A DNA stretch of 64,000 nt from a bacterium (GTDB lineage: Bacteria; Calditrichota; Calditrichia; RBG-13-44-9; J042), in contig WFTQ01000103.1 of the NCBI GenBank assembly GCA_015485355.1, positions 51,056-115,055 on the forward strand, given 5' to 3'. Each line of letters begins with the position of its first letter. Positions within the stretch are counted from its first letter, which is position 1. Below the pieces are notes generated by a model. It saw nothing but the letters and a program-made list of their open reading frames with translations. It made no database searches and was not told where the DNA came from. Shown in pieces: positions 18,605 to 28,145 of the stretch. Made by a program: the position numbers and the translations under genes.

Positions 18605-20962
18605 ATGAAATATCAACGAATTTTAAAGGGTGACGAAGTCCTGGATATCCCGGAGACCCTTCCGGTGATCCCGGTCCGGGATCAGGTGATTTTCCCTTAT
18701 TCCGTGGTGCCCTTGCTGATCGGGAGGGACAAATCCCTAAATGCCCTGAGCGCGGCTTACGAATTCGACAATCTGATTTTGCTGTCCAGTCAGAAAAATG
18801 CGGATCAGGAGGAGATCAAGGCCTCGGACATTTATCGCATCGGGACGGTGGGGAAAATATTGCAGGTGTTGGATTTACCCGAAGGCTTGATGAAAGTGGT
18901 GGTGGAAGGCATTATTCGGGCCCGCATCCGCCGTTTCCGCCGAAACGCCTTTTACTTTCTGGCCGATATCGAGGTGTATGACGAAGAAGAAGACTTCCCC
19001 GCCACTGCCCGGGACCAGTTGAAACAACTCTTTCTCTATTTTGAGGAGTACGTAAAGCTGGTGCCCGATTTACCTTCGGAAATATCCGACCATTTACGCC
19101 AGCAGGGCGATCCCTATCGGATGATCGACTTTGTGGCCTTACATCTGCAGACCGATATTGCGGAAAAACAGAAGATTCTCAAAGAGACCGACGTCTTTCG
19201 GCGGTTGCGTCGGCTCATCGTTTTGCTGCAGCGGTTGATCAGCTACGAGAAGGTGCGGGCGGAGATCGACCAACAGGTGCAAGAAAATTTGTTAAAGAAC
19301 CAGCGGGATTATTATTTACAAGAGAAATTGCGCATCATCAATCAAGAATTGGGTGAGGAAGAGGAGGAGTCCCCGGAAATAAAGAAGCTGGAACGCTTAA
19401 TCCGCAAGGCCCGGATGCCGCGGCAGGCACAGGCAAAGGCCCTGGAAGAACTGGAGAAACTGCGGAAAATTCCACCTTATTCGCCCGAATATACGGTGAT
19501 TCGGAATTACCTGGATTGGATGGTCCAGGTGCCCTGGAGTAAACGGACCCGGGATGAGACCGACATTGTGAGGGCCCAAAAGATTTTGGATGAAGATCAT
19601 TACGGGCTGAAGAAGCCGAAAGAGCGGATTGTGGAACATTTAGCGGTTCTTCAGAGGGTGAAAAAAATAAAAGGCCCCATACTTTGCCTGGTTGGCCCGC
19701 CGGGAGTGGGAAAGACTTCCTTGGGCAAATCCGTCGCCCGGGCGCTGGGTCGAAAATTCGTGCGCGTCTCCCTGGGCGGGGTGCGGGACGAGGCCGAGAT
19801 TCGGGGGCATCGGCGCACCTACATTGGTTCCCTGCCCGGGAAAATCATTCAACACATGAAACGAGCCGGGACCATCAATCCCGTCTTCTTGCTGGATGAA
19901 GTCGACAAAATGAGCTTGGATTTCCGGGGAGACCCTTCCGCGGCGTTGCTGGAGGTGCTGGATCCGGAACAGAACAAGGCATTCAACGATCATTATCTGG
20001 ATGTCGATTATGATCTTTCCGAAGTTTTTTTCATCACCACCGCCAACGTACAGGCCGACATCCCCCACCCTTTGCAGGATCGGATGGAAATCATTGAATT
20101 GCCCGGATACCTGGAGCACGAGAAAGTGGAAATCGCCCGCCGGCATCTGATTCCCCGGCAACTCAAAGAGGCCGGCTTAAAAAAACAGGAGTTGCAGATT
20201 ACCCGGGAGGCGGTGCAGCGGATGATTCGTGAATATACCCGGGAGGCGGGGGTTCGCAACCTGGAGCGCCAGATTGCCACCCTGTGCCGCAAATGCGTGC
20301 GAAAACTGGCCGAAGACCCCCGCCTCAAACGAGTGGTGATCCACCAGGACAATCTGGAGGAGTTTCTGGGTAAACCCCTCTACTTAAGCCGACAGTTTTC
20401 CCAAAAAGAAGAAGTGGGAGTGGCGACCGGGTTGGCCTGGACGGCCTACGGGGGCGATGTATTGCGCATCGAGGTGACGATTTTCCCCGGCAAAGGGCAG
20501 TTGATTTTGACCGGAAAACTGGGCGAGGTGATGAGAGAATCCGCCCAGACGGCGGTGAGCTTCATCCGTTCCATTGCCAGCGACCTGAACATCTCCCGGG
20601 AGGATTTTGAGAAGAATGATGTCCATGTTCATATCCCGGAAGGGGCCATTCCCAAGGACGGCCCTTCGGCCGGGATTACGATTGCCACGGCGGTTCTGTC
20701 GGCCTTTTCCCGGCGGCCGGTGCGCAATTCCGTGGCCCTAACCGGGGAGATTACTCTGAGGGGCAAAATCCTGGCCGTGGGCGGATTGAACGAGAAGTTG
20801 CTGGCCGCCCAGAGAAACGGCATCCCCACCGTTATTGTACCCCGGGAAAACAAAAAGGAGATTGATGAGCTTCCCGGAGAAATCCAGGAAGGCTTGACCA
20901 TCCTGCAGGTGCAAGACTATCGGGAAGTCATGGAACGTGTGTTGGTCGACAAGGGGGGATGA
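18605..20962 (+). CDS. lon: ATP-dependent protease La (Lon)
   Basis: 785 residues, usual length for bacterial LonA. N-terminal substrate-binding domain to about 200, then a charged coiled coil to about 300. The AAA+ domain has Walker A GPPGVGKTS near 365. The C-terminal protease domain has the catalytic Ser in PKDGPSAG and the Lys in LNEKLLAAQ, so the Ser-Lys dyad is intact. It degrades damaged and regulatory proteins in the cytosol. It follows tig-clpP-clpX on the same strand after a 298-base gap and converges with groEL. Confidence 0.97.
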   Translation: MKYQRILKGDEVLDIPETLPVIPVRDQVIFPYSVVPLLIGRDKSLNALSAAYEFDNLILLSSQKNADQEEIKASDIYRIGTVGKILQVLDLPEGLMKVVVEGIIRARIRRFRRNAFYFLADIEVYDEEEDFPATARDQLKQLFLYFEEYVKLVPDLPSEISDHLRQQGDPYRMIDFVALHLQTDIAEKQKILKETDVFRRLRRLIVLLQRLISYEKVRAEIDQQVQENLLKNQRDYYLQEKLRIINQELGEEEEESPEIKKLERLIRKARMPRQAQAKALEELEKLRKIPPYSPEYTVIRNYLDWMVQVPWSKRTRDETDIVRAQKILDEDHYGLKKPKERIVEHLAVLQRVKKIKGPILCLVGPPGVGKTSLGKSVARALGRKFVRVSLGGVRDEAEIRGHRRTYIGSLPGKIIQHMKRAGTINPVFLLDEVDKMSLDFRGDPSAALLEVLDPEQNKAFNDHYLDVDYDLSEVFFITTANVQADIPHPLQDRMEIIELPGYLEHEKVEIARRHLIPRQLKEAGLKKQELQITREAVQRMIREYTREAGVRNLERQIATLCRKCVRKLAEDPRLKRVVIHQDNLEEFLGKPLYLSRQFSQKEEVGVATGLAWTAYGGDVLRIEVTIFPGKGQLILTGKLGEVMRESAQTAVSFIRSIASDLNISREDFEKNDVHVHIPEGAIPKDGPSAGITIATAVLSAFSRRPVRNSVALTGEITLRGKILAVGGLNEKLLAAQRNGIPTVIVPRENKKEIDELPGEIQEGLTILQVQDYREVMERVLVDKGG

Positions 20963-21071
20963 TGATTGTCCTCGCCCGGGGGGGTGATTGCCCTTCACAA
21001 GAGAGGGAAGAGGGCGAGCGGATGCGAACGAGACAAACCGAATGCTTATTCCCCATTGGTGGCTGAAAATA

Positions 21072-21100
21072 CAGAAGGCTCCCGGGTAGGGAGCCTTCTG
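21072..21100. terminator. Shared hairpin between convergent lon and groEL
   Basis: Perfect 12-bp stem (21072-21083 with 21089-21100, CAGAAGGCTCCC/GGGAGCCTTCTG) and 5-base loop. On the minus strand it is followed by TATTTTC, so it fits better as the groEL terminator. The plus-strand flank is not T-rich. Confidence 0.75.
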
Positions 21101-21126
21101 CGTGGACCCTTCGGTTGGGTGCTCGA

Positions 21127-22770
<1,644 letters not shown>

Positions 22771-23061
22771 TTATTTTTCGATAACAGCCAGAATATCACT
22801 TTCCCTTAAAATCAGATACTCCTGACCATCGATTTTGATCTCCGTCCCTGCATATTTACCGTACAGCACAAGATCGTCCACCCTCACTTCCAATGGTACC
22901 CGTTCGCCCCGCTCGTCTAATCGACCCGGTCCCACGGCCATAACCTGCCCTCGCTGAGACTTCTCCTTTGCCGTATCCGGTAAGATGATTCCACCCGGCG
23001 TTTTTTCCTCTTCTTCCAGAGGCTTCACGACCACTCGATCCGCCAATGGTTTCAGTTTCAT
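22771..23061 (-). CDS. groES: Co-chaperonin GroES (Hsp10)
   Basis: 96 residues. It caps the GroEL ring. The N-terminal [14 protein letters not shown] and the mobile loop [15 protein letters not shown] are typical, as is the terminal [16 protein letters not shown] 23061 is preceded by AAAAGGAGGGGG. First gene of the groES-groEL operon, with a CIRCE operator directly after the -10 element. Confidence 0.98.
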   Translation of the reverse strand: MKLKPLADRVVVKPLEEEEKTPGGIILPDTAKEKSQRGQVMAVGPGRLDERGERVPLEVRVDDLVLYGKYAGTEIKIDGQEYLILRESDILAVIEK

Positions 23062-23110
23062 GTTCCCCCTCCTTTTAAGTTTTTATTTTTGAATGAATTA
23101 ATGTTAAAAT

Positions 23111-23137
23111 TTAGCACTTCTTGAGCCTGAGTGCTAA
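23111..23137 (-). promoter_or_regulatory. CIRCE operator (HrcA-binding site)
   Basis: Inverted repeat with 9-base spacer: TTAGCACTC/GAAGTGCTAA on the minus strand, that is arms at 23137-23129 and 23119-23111. It differs from the consensus TTAGCACTC-N9-GAGTGCTAA at one base. It begins one base after the -10 element, so bound HrcA would cover the transcription start. The HrcA gene is in this window. Confidence 0.96.
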
Positions 23138-23138
23138 T

Positions 23139-23166
23139 AATATAATTTTTATTTTTCCATTGTCAA
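23139..23166 (-). promoter_or_regulatory. Sigma-70 promoter of groES-groEL
   Basis: On the minus strand TTGACA (23166-23161), a 16-base A-rich spacer and TATATT (23144-23139). The start falls inside the CIRCE repeat. Confidence 0.88.
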
Positions 23167-23219
23167 GGGAAAAGTAAAATTGCCGCCCGCCCCGGCGATC
23201 TGAAAAGCTGCGAAGACGG

Positions 23220-23248
23220 TTGCAAGTGGCCCCGGATTTCTCTATATT
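23220..23248 (+). promoter_or_regulatory. Predicted sigma-70 promoter for the RNase H-like gene
   Basis: TTGCAA (23220-23225), 17-base spacer, TATATT (23243-23248), the same hexamers as the tig promoter. Predicted start near 23255, 18 bases before ATG 23273. It is divergent from the groES promoter. Confidence 0.8.
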
Positions 23249-23272
23249 TGCAAAAATGGAAATCGTACGGAG

Positions 23273-23887
23273 ATGAAAGATAAAGCCGCGCTGGCCAGGG
23301 CCATCTGGCAGTTCCTGACCGAAGGCCGATTCTTCGAGAAACACCCTCAATGGCATCCCCGGGAGGTGGCGCAGTATCTAGGAGTAGCCGCCGAAGTCAC
23401 CACATCCTCCCCCTCCAGGCCCTTGCGCGAAGATTCGAAGCGTCCCGGAGGAGCTTTCCGTTTGTTTACCGATGGGGCTTGCCGGGGCAATCCCGGGCCG
23501 GCCGGGGCGGGAGTGGTGATTCAGGACGAACAGGGTCGGGTGGTGGATGAATACGCCGAATTTCTGGGAGACACCACCAACAATATGGCCGAATACCAGG
23601 CCCTTCAAATTGGCTTGAAGCGATTATTGCCGTTGCAGCCCCGAAACGTGGTGATTGTGTTGGACAGCGAGCTGCTCGTCAAACAGATCACCGGCGTGTA
23701 TCGCACCCGTCATCCGCAGCTGAAAGAGAAACTGCGGCAGGTTCGGGAATTGCTGGCCCGAATCCCGGAGTGGCGCGTGGAACATGTGCCCCGTGAACAG
23801 AACCATCGGGCCGATCGCCTGGCCAATCAGGCCATCAATCGGCATCAGAATGGCGAGGGATGGACGGGAACACAATCGATTGCTTGA
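23273..23887 (+). CDS. RNase HI-family protein with N-terminal extension
   Basis: 204 residues. Residues 1-60 are an extension of unknown role (predicted helices WQFLTEGRFFEKHP and EVAQYLG). From about 63 the RNase H fold is clear: Asp in FTDGACRGNPGPAG, Glu in NNMAEYQAL, Asp in VLDSELLVKQ and Asp in NHRADRLANQA, so all four metal-binding carboxylates are present. It should cut RNA in RNA-DNA hybrids; the compact RnhA-like/YpdQ-like group is closest by layout. ACGGAG lies just before the ATG. It has its own promoter and may be first in a run reaching the nucleotidyltransferase. Confidence 0.92.
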   Translation: MKDKAALARAIWQFLTEGRFFEKHPQWHPREVAQYLGVAAEVTTSSPSRPLREDSKRPGGAFRLFTDGACRGNPGPAGAGVVIQDEQGRVVDEYAEFLGDTTNNMAEYQALQIGLKRLLPLQPRNVVIVLDSELLVKQITGVYRTRHPQLKEKLRQVRELLARIPEWRVEHVPREQNHRADRLANQAINRHQNGEGWTGTQSIA

Positions 23888-23926
23888 AAAAATGAAGCCA
23901 AGGTGAGAAAGGTGGGAGAAACCGCA

Positions 23927-24990
23927 ATGAAGGCCCTGATTACCAGTGGAGGCAAGGGAACGCGCTTGCGTCCGATTACCCATACCCAGAACAAACACCT
24001 CATTCCTATTGCCAATAAGCCCATCTTGCATTATGCCATCGAGGCGGTGGCGGAGGCGGGTATCCAAGAGATTGGGATTGTCTATAATGCGGAAAGCGAC
24101 GCCGTGCCCCGGGCCATCGGCGATGGCGGCCGCTGGGGGGTCCGCATTACCTACATCCCACAAGAAGCTCCTTTGGGACTGGCGCATGTGGTCAAGATTT
24201 CGCAGAATTTCATCCAGGATGAACCGTTCATCTTTTATCTGGGGGACAATATGGTAGTTGGCGGGGTAAAGCGGTTTATTGAACGATTTCGTTCGGATGG
24301 CTGCAATTGCCACCTGACGCTGGCCAGGGTGAAGGATCCCACCCGCTTTGGGGTGCCGGAGCTCAGAGGGAATCGGATCGTTCGCATTGAGGAAAGCCGC
24401 GGCATCCCAAAAGTCAGTTTGCCGTTGCCGGAATTTATATTTACGATGCCACCATATTCGAGGCGGTCAATCGCATTCGTCCCAGCGCCCGCGGAGAGCT
24501 GGAAATTTCGGATGCCCATCAATACCTTCTGGACAACGGCTATAAGATCACTTTTTCCGAAATTACCGGATGGTGGAAGGATACCGGCAAACCCAACGAC
24601 CTTTTAGAGGCCAACCGCCTGGTGCTGGAGAATCTGCCGGAACGCCAGGAGGGTGAGGTGGACATGACGTCCCATCTGGCCGGGAAGGTAATTCTGGAAA
24701 AAGGAGCTCGCATCGTAAACAGCCACATTCGGGGACCGGTGATCGTGGGAGAAAATACGGTGATCAAGGACAGCTACATCGGCCCTTTTACGTCCATTTA
24801 TCACGATTGCACCGTCGAAAACAGTGAAGTGGAATTTAGTATTATCATGGACCATTGTCGCATCATCGATGTGGGGATCCGTATCGAGAGCAGCATTCTG
24901 GGCAGCGAGGTGGAAATTTTAAGAGCCGGTGGAAAACCCCGAAATCATCGCTTTATTCTCGGGGCCCAGAGTTATCTGGAAATTGTTTAG
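23927..24990 (+). pseudogene. Long-form glucose-1-phosphate thymidylyltransferase-like gene, frameshifted
   Basis: The 5' part (ATG 23927, GGGAGA 9 bases upstream) encodes the family start with GGKGTRLRPITHT and LIPIANKPILHY, then YLGDNM and RFGVPEL. After IVRIEE the frame goes wrong. Re-reading A24394 restores KPRHPKSQFAVAGIYIYDA, ELEISDAHQYLLDNGY and WWKDTGKPNDLLEAN, then a left-handed beta-helix C-terminus with IRGPVIVGENTVI, ending at the stop 24988-24990. Restored length would be about 354 residues, normal for the long RmlA group that activates a hexose-1-phosphate with dTTP. The break is one missing A in GAGGAAAGCC. There is no slippery heptamer, so a real mutation or an assembly error is more likely than programmed shifting. 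Confidence 0.9.
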
Positions 24991-25018
24991 ACAGGCGGAA
25001 TAAACTTGGAGGATGGTG

Positions 25019-25801
25019 ATGGAACCGAAAAATCTGCGGGTAGAAAAAACAGACCCTATCGCCGTGGTCACGATCCATCGTCCCGAAAAGCTTAATGCTT
25101 TGGATGCGGCCACCGTCACCGAGCTGTATCAGGTGATGAAGGAGTTACAGAAAGACGATGCGATGCGCGCCGTGATTATAACCGGCAGTGGCGAGAAGGC
25201 CTTCGTTGCGGGTGCCGATATCGCCGAGATTGCGAAACACGATGAGATTTCGGGCAAGATTTTTGCCATGCGGGGTCAGAAAGTATTCCGTTTCATCGAA
25301 AAGATGCGTTTACCGGTGATTGCCGCCGTCAACGGATACGCCCTGGGAGGCGGCTGTGAACTGGCCATGGCCTGCCATCTGCGCATTGCTTCCACGGGGG
25401 CGAGGTTCGGTCAACCGGAAATCAATCTGGGCCTGATCCCCGGCTACGGGGGAACCCAGCGATTGCCTCGCCTGATAGGGCGCACCCAGGCCATGTACTT
25501 GTTGTTGACCGGGGAGATGATCGACGCCCAAAAGGCCCTGCAACTGGGACTGGTCAATGAAGTCGTGGAGCCGGATCAATTGATGCAGCGGGCTCGCGAA
25601 ATTGCCCGGTGTCTGGCCGAAAAAGCGCCCCTTGCCATCCGATCCATCCTGGATGTGGTGGACCAGGGACTGAATTTGAACCTGGATATGGCGCTGAATC
25701 TGGAGGCCGAAATGTTCGGGAATATCTGTGCGACCGAAGATATGAAGGAGGGAACCGCCGCGTTCCTGGAAAAGCGTAAACCTCAGTTTCGAGGGAAATG
25801 A
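25019..25801 (+). CDS. Enoyl-CoA hydratase/isomerase (crotonase family)
   Basis: 260 residues from ATG 25019, preferred over ATG 25013 because GGAGG at 25007-25011 is 7 bases away from the former and only 1 from the latter. Both catalytic glutamates of hydratases are present, in ALGGGCELAMAC and in QPEINLGLIPGYGGTQRL, and the oxyanion-hole segment GEKAFVAGADIAE is intact. It should hydrate trans-2-enoyl-CoA in beta-oxidation or a butyrate-type pathway. The C-terminal EEMFG...KEGTAAFLEKRKPQF ending is usual. No other fatty-acid gene is next to it. Confidence 0.95.
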   Translation: MEPKNLRVEKTDPIAVVTIHRPEKLNALDAATVTELYQVMKELQKDDAMRAVIITGSGEKAFVAGADIAEIAKHDEISGKIFAMRGQKVFRFIEKMRLPVIAAVNGYALGGGCELAMACHLRIASTGARFGQPEINLGLIPGYGGTQRLPRLIGRTQAMYLLLTGEMIDAQKALQLGLVNEVVEPDQLMQRAREIARCLAEKAPLAIRSILDVVDQGLNLNLDMALNLEAEMFGNICATEDMKEGTAAFLEKRKPQFRGK

Positions 25802-26199
25802 TCGACATCCTCGGGCAAGTCGTTTCCGGTTGAGCCGAACAAATCGCAATCGTGGTCGGGAATTTAACATTCGTGTGGGAGGCCCTGTGAAATCATCGCG
25901 GCGCGCCCTGCCTGTTCGATCCCGAAGGGTGGGGGCGGGAAGTCAACCCCTGCGGCTGCCGCCCGAACCCCCTCGCCACATCCGGAATCCGGGTAAGCAG
26001 GGCGCGACCTGTCGGGTGGAACCGGAGCACTCGAAGGGACATCGCACGCTCTGCATCGAAGATGGTAATGCCGATCGCTGTTGGGCCGGGGATCGAGGGG
26101 CCGCCTGTACCCATCGGATCGGCCACCCCTACCCGCCCTTCGACGGTGTCCTTTGCTGCCGTTCCACACCACCCATCGATAAATTTGAGGAGACGATCG
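25802..26199. other. Spacer before the PTS IIB gene
   Basis: 398 GC-rich bases. Several open frames cross it but their translations are low-complexity Arg/Pro/Gly without family features. GAGGAG at 26187-26192 is the ribosome site of the next gene. I see no promoter that I can support. Confidence 0.4.
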
Positions 26200-26691
26200 G
26201 TGCCGAATCCTTCCATAATTCTAAGGATTGATGATCGGCTGGTACACGGTCAGGTCATTGTTGGATGGGGAAGTTATTTTCCCATTCGGGAATATGTGGT
26301 GGTGGATGACGAAATTGCCCGAAATGAATGGGAACGGAATCTGCTCATTATGGCCGTGCCGCCCCACGTAAAGGCTCAGGTACTGACCCTTCCTCAAGGT
26401 GTGGCGTATATTCGTCAGCATCTGTCCGCCAAGGGGGTGCGAATGGTTCTGGTCGGTTCCCCTAAGGAGATCGGGCAAATGGATGAATTGGGATTACCCA
26501 TAAAGGTGGTTAACGTGGGGGGGATGCATTTTCGGGAAGGGCGTAAACAGTATCTCAATTACCTTTTCTTGAGCCGGGAAGAGGTCCGCCTGTTTCGACA
26601 GTTGATGGAAAAGGGTTACCGATTCGAATGCCAGGACGTGCCTACCAGCGGTAAAATCGACCTGGAGAAGATTCTGGGGCGCGAAAAATGA
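26200..26691 (+). CDS. PTS mannose/sorbose-family IIB component, orphan
   Basis: 163 residues from GTG 26200, chosen because GAGGAG lies 7 bases upstream and the conserved domain starts at once. The active-site motif is RIDDRLVHGQV with phospho-acceptor His16, followed by GWGSYFP. Family members take phosphate from IIA and pass it to a sugar entering through IIC/IID. None of those partners, nor HPr, is in the window, so it may be regulatory or work with unlinked components. Its stop overlaps the start of yjbQ (ATGA arrangement), indicating cotranscription. Confidence 0.88.
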   Translation: MPNPSIILRIDDRLVHGQVIVGWGSYFPIREYVVVDDEIARNEWERNLLIMAVPPHVKAQVLTLPQGVAYIRQHLSAKGVRMVLVGSPKEIGQMDELGLPIKVVNVGGMHFREGRKQYLNYLFLSREEVRLFRQLMEKGYRFECQDVPTSGKIDLEKILGREK

Positions 26692-27110
26692 CGAAAATAT
26701 CGACACAATTCATCGAAATCTCGACACAGGGCTTCACCGATATCATCGATATCACGCCGGAAGTTCAACGGTTAGTGGCACAAAGCAATCTCCGGGAAGG
26801 GCAGGTGTTGATTTTTGTGCCCGGCGCCACCGGAGGAGTGACAACCATTGAGTATGAACCGGGCCTGTTGAAGGATGTGCCGGAATTTCTGGAGGAAATT
26901 CTTCCGATGCGACGGCGGTATCATCATGATGATACCTGGCACGACGGAAATGGATACGCCCATTTGAGGGCGGCCTTAATTCAACCCGATTTGATGGTAC
27001 CGTTTGTGGAAGGAAAATTAACCCTGGGCACCTGGCAGCAAATTGTTTTCATCGATTTTGACAATCGTCCCCGCCAACGGCGACTGGTGGTTCAGATATG
27101 GGGCCGGTGA
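26688..27110 (+). CDS. YjbQ/UPF0047 family protein
   Basis: 140 residues, the family's standard size. The conserved features are the GGVTTIEYEPGLLKDV segment, the YHHDDTWHDGNGYAHLRA region with clustered His, and the C-terminal LGTWQQIVFIDFDNRPRQR. YjbQ proteins form trimers and have been linked to a secondary thiamine-phosphate synthase activity, but their main role is unsettled. It overlaps the PTS IIB gene by 4 bases. Its stop directly abuts the stop of the opposite-strand small gene at 27111. Confidence 0.93.
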   Translation: MTKISTQFIEISTQGFTDIIDITPEVQRLVAQSNLREGQVLIFVPGATGGVTTIEYEPGLLKDVPEFLEEILPMRRRYHHDDTWHDGNGYAHLRAALIQPDLMVPFVEGKLTLGTWQQIVFIDFDNRPRQRRLVVQIWGR

Positions 27111-27308
27111 TTATGAATGAACCAGCGCGTTGTGTTTTTTCATGTACTCTTTACGAAAACGCTCCGCATGGCCGCTGGTAAACCAGGCGATAATCGCCTC
27201 TTTTAAAGTAATTCCCGTTTCGCCCTGCCGTAACAAATGCTGATAAAATCTATGAATGGCTTCCAGTTGCGATTCATAAAAACCATTGTGACTGCTCAAA
27301 GACTTCAT
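27111..27308 (-). CDS. Small protein of unknown function, second of a related pair
   Basis: 65 residues from ATG 27308, which has GGGGGA 6 bases upstream; an in-frame start at 27344 would overlap the previous gene. Predicted to be mostly helical. The core GITLKEAIIAWFTSGHAE resembles the core ISFSEAVALWMSES of the gene in front of it, both with E-A-x3-W, suggesting an old duplication. The C-terminal part is basic. No cysteines, signal peptide or membrane segment. I do not recognise a family. It is second in a two-gene operon behind a sigma-54-like promoter. Confidence 0.7.
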   Translation of the reverse strand: MKSLSSHNGFYESQLEAIHRFYQHLLRQGETGITLKEAIIAWFTSGHAERFRKEYMKKHNALVHS

Positions 27309-27321
27309 GGAATCCCCCTGT

Positions 27322-27513
27322 CTATTGGTAAATGGAATATTCATTCGTTAAAACATGCCGGGTTTCGCGTTTCCGTCGACGCGAAGAAACGGTCATGCTT
27401 TCGCTCATCCAGAGCGCTACGGCCTCCGAGAAGGAAATCTGCCGCTTCAACTCTTTGGATTTACGATCCCGAAATTCCAAGATGCGAATCCAGTTTTCGG
27501 TCACTCGAAACAT
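27322..27513 (-). CDS. Small basic protein of unknown function, first of a related pair
   Basis: 63 residues with ATG 27513 and AGGAGC 6-7 bases upstream. The N-terminal half FRVTENWIRILEFRDRKSKE is followed by ISFSEAVALWMSES, then a strongly basic stretch SSRRRKRETRH. It might bind nucleic acid or an acidic partner, but this is only a guess from charge. The gap to the next gene is 13 bases. A candidate sigma-54 promoter ends about 38 bases before its start codon. Confidence 0.7.
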   Translation of the reverse strand: MFRVTENWIRILEFRDRKSKELKRQISFSEAVALWMSESMTVSSRRRKRETRHVLTNEYSIYQ

Positions 27514-27551
27514 ACAACGCTCCTTTTTTTAATGATGCTACCGGGGAATGA

Positions 27552-27568
27552 TACAAAAAAGGTGCCAA
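27552..27568 (-). promoter_or_regulatory. Candidate sigma-54 promoter for the small-protein pair
   Basis: The minus strand reads TTGGCACCTTTTTTGTA. It matches the -24/-12 consensus TTGGCAC-N5-TTGCA at all but the C of the -12 GC, with the required GG-N10-G spacing. The predicted start is near 27541, giving a 28-base leader with a good ribosome site. A 21-base near-perfect palindrome lies about 135 bases upstream of that start. Confidence 0.55.
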
Positions 27569-28145
27569 AATGTTTGGCGGCTGCGGGGAAAAATTGTTTT
27601 CGCCTTTATCCCATTGAAAATCAATATATTACATGATGTTAGCCTTCCGCCCGGCCCGGATGGCCACTATGCAACTTTTGCATTGTCAGGAGAATATTGT
27701 ACGAATTTTAAACACCGGACTCTTGAAAAATCAGACGGTTATCCCCCGTCCATGTACGTCATCCGGAATCGATCCCTCCGTTCGTCCCTCATGGTGGTCT
27801 TCCGGCCGCCCGATAAACCCGCTGGAGTTGTTCTTAGACGGCCTTCCCATCGGCTTTCCGAACCAGAGGGAATGGAGCCTTTCTTTAGCATCCGCGGTGT
27901 GCTTCGGGCCAATTCGAAGAAAATTTGTGGGTTCGAGGGCACCCGATCCCTAAACTCGGGGCGTTTCATCATCCTTCTTTCAATGGGAATTTTGTCCCGG
28001 TCGCGGGTACCGGACTCCTCCCCTGTTGCGGAAAATGGGAAGAAAGCTCAATCAGGCGCCCGCTTTAAATCGAACAGAAAGGCATGTTGGCGACCCGTCT
28101 GTTATCCTGGAGGCGGAAGGGATGAAGGAAAGAAGATGGGGGTTA
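27569..28145. other. Spacer between the small-protein pair and the phosphorylase gene
   Basis: About 580 bases. Apart from the palindrome at 27666-27686 I see no supported feature. A minus-strand open frame at 27739-27972 has an Arg/Ser-rich, unconvincing translation and no ribosome site. The stretch may include decayed coding sequence. Confidence 0.4.
27666..27686. promoter_or_regulatory. Palindrome, possible enhancer site for a sigma-54 activator
   Basis: ATGCAA-CTT-TTGCAT at 27669-27683, extended by AC/GT outside one mismatched pair, so 8 of 9 positions pair. It is centred about 135 bases upstream of the predicted sigma-54 start of the small-protein operon, a usual distance for an upstream activating sequence. 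It is too short-looped and lacks a T tract for a terminator. Confidence 0.45.

Noticed and set aside
21061..21121. The lon/groEL hairpin as a plus-strand terminator for lon
   Set aside because: The plus-strand flank CGTGGACC has no T tract; it fits the groEL side better, so I left the strand open.
24389..24402. Programmed -1 frameshift in the RmlA-like gene
   Set aside because: No X-XXY-YYZ slippery heptamer at the junction, and the family has no known programmed shift; a one-base loss is simpler.
26937..26960. TGGCAC in yjbQ as a sigma-54 -24 element
   Set aside because: No TTG(C/T) at the required spacing and it lies within a coding region.
27925..27955. GGGTTCGAGGGCACCC resembling a tRNA T arm
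   Set aside because: No acceptor, D or anticodon stem can be formed around it on either strand.
27739..27972. A 77-codon minus-strand open frame in the large spacer
   Set aside because: Arg/Ser/Pro-rich translation, no ribosome site, no motif.
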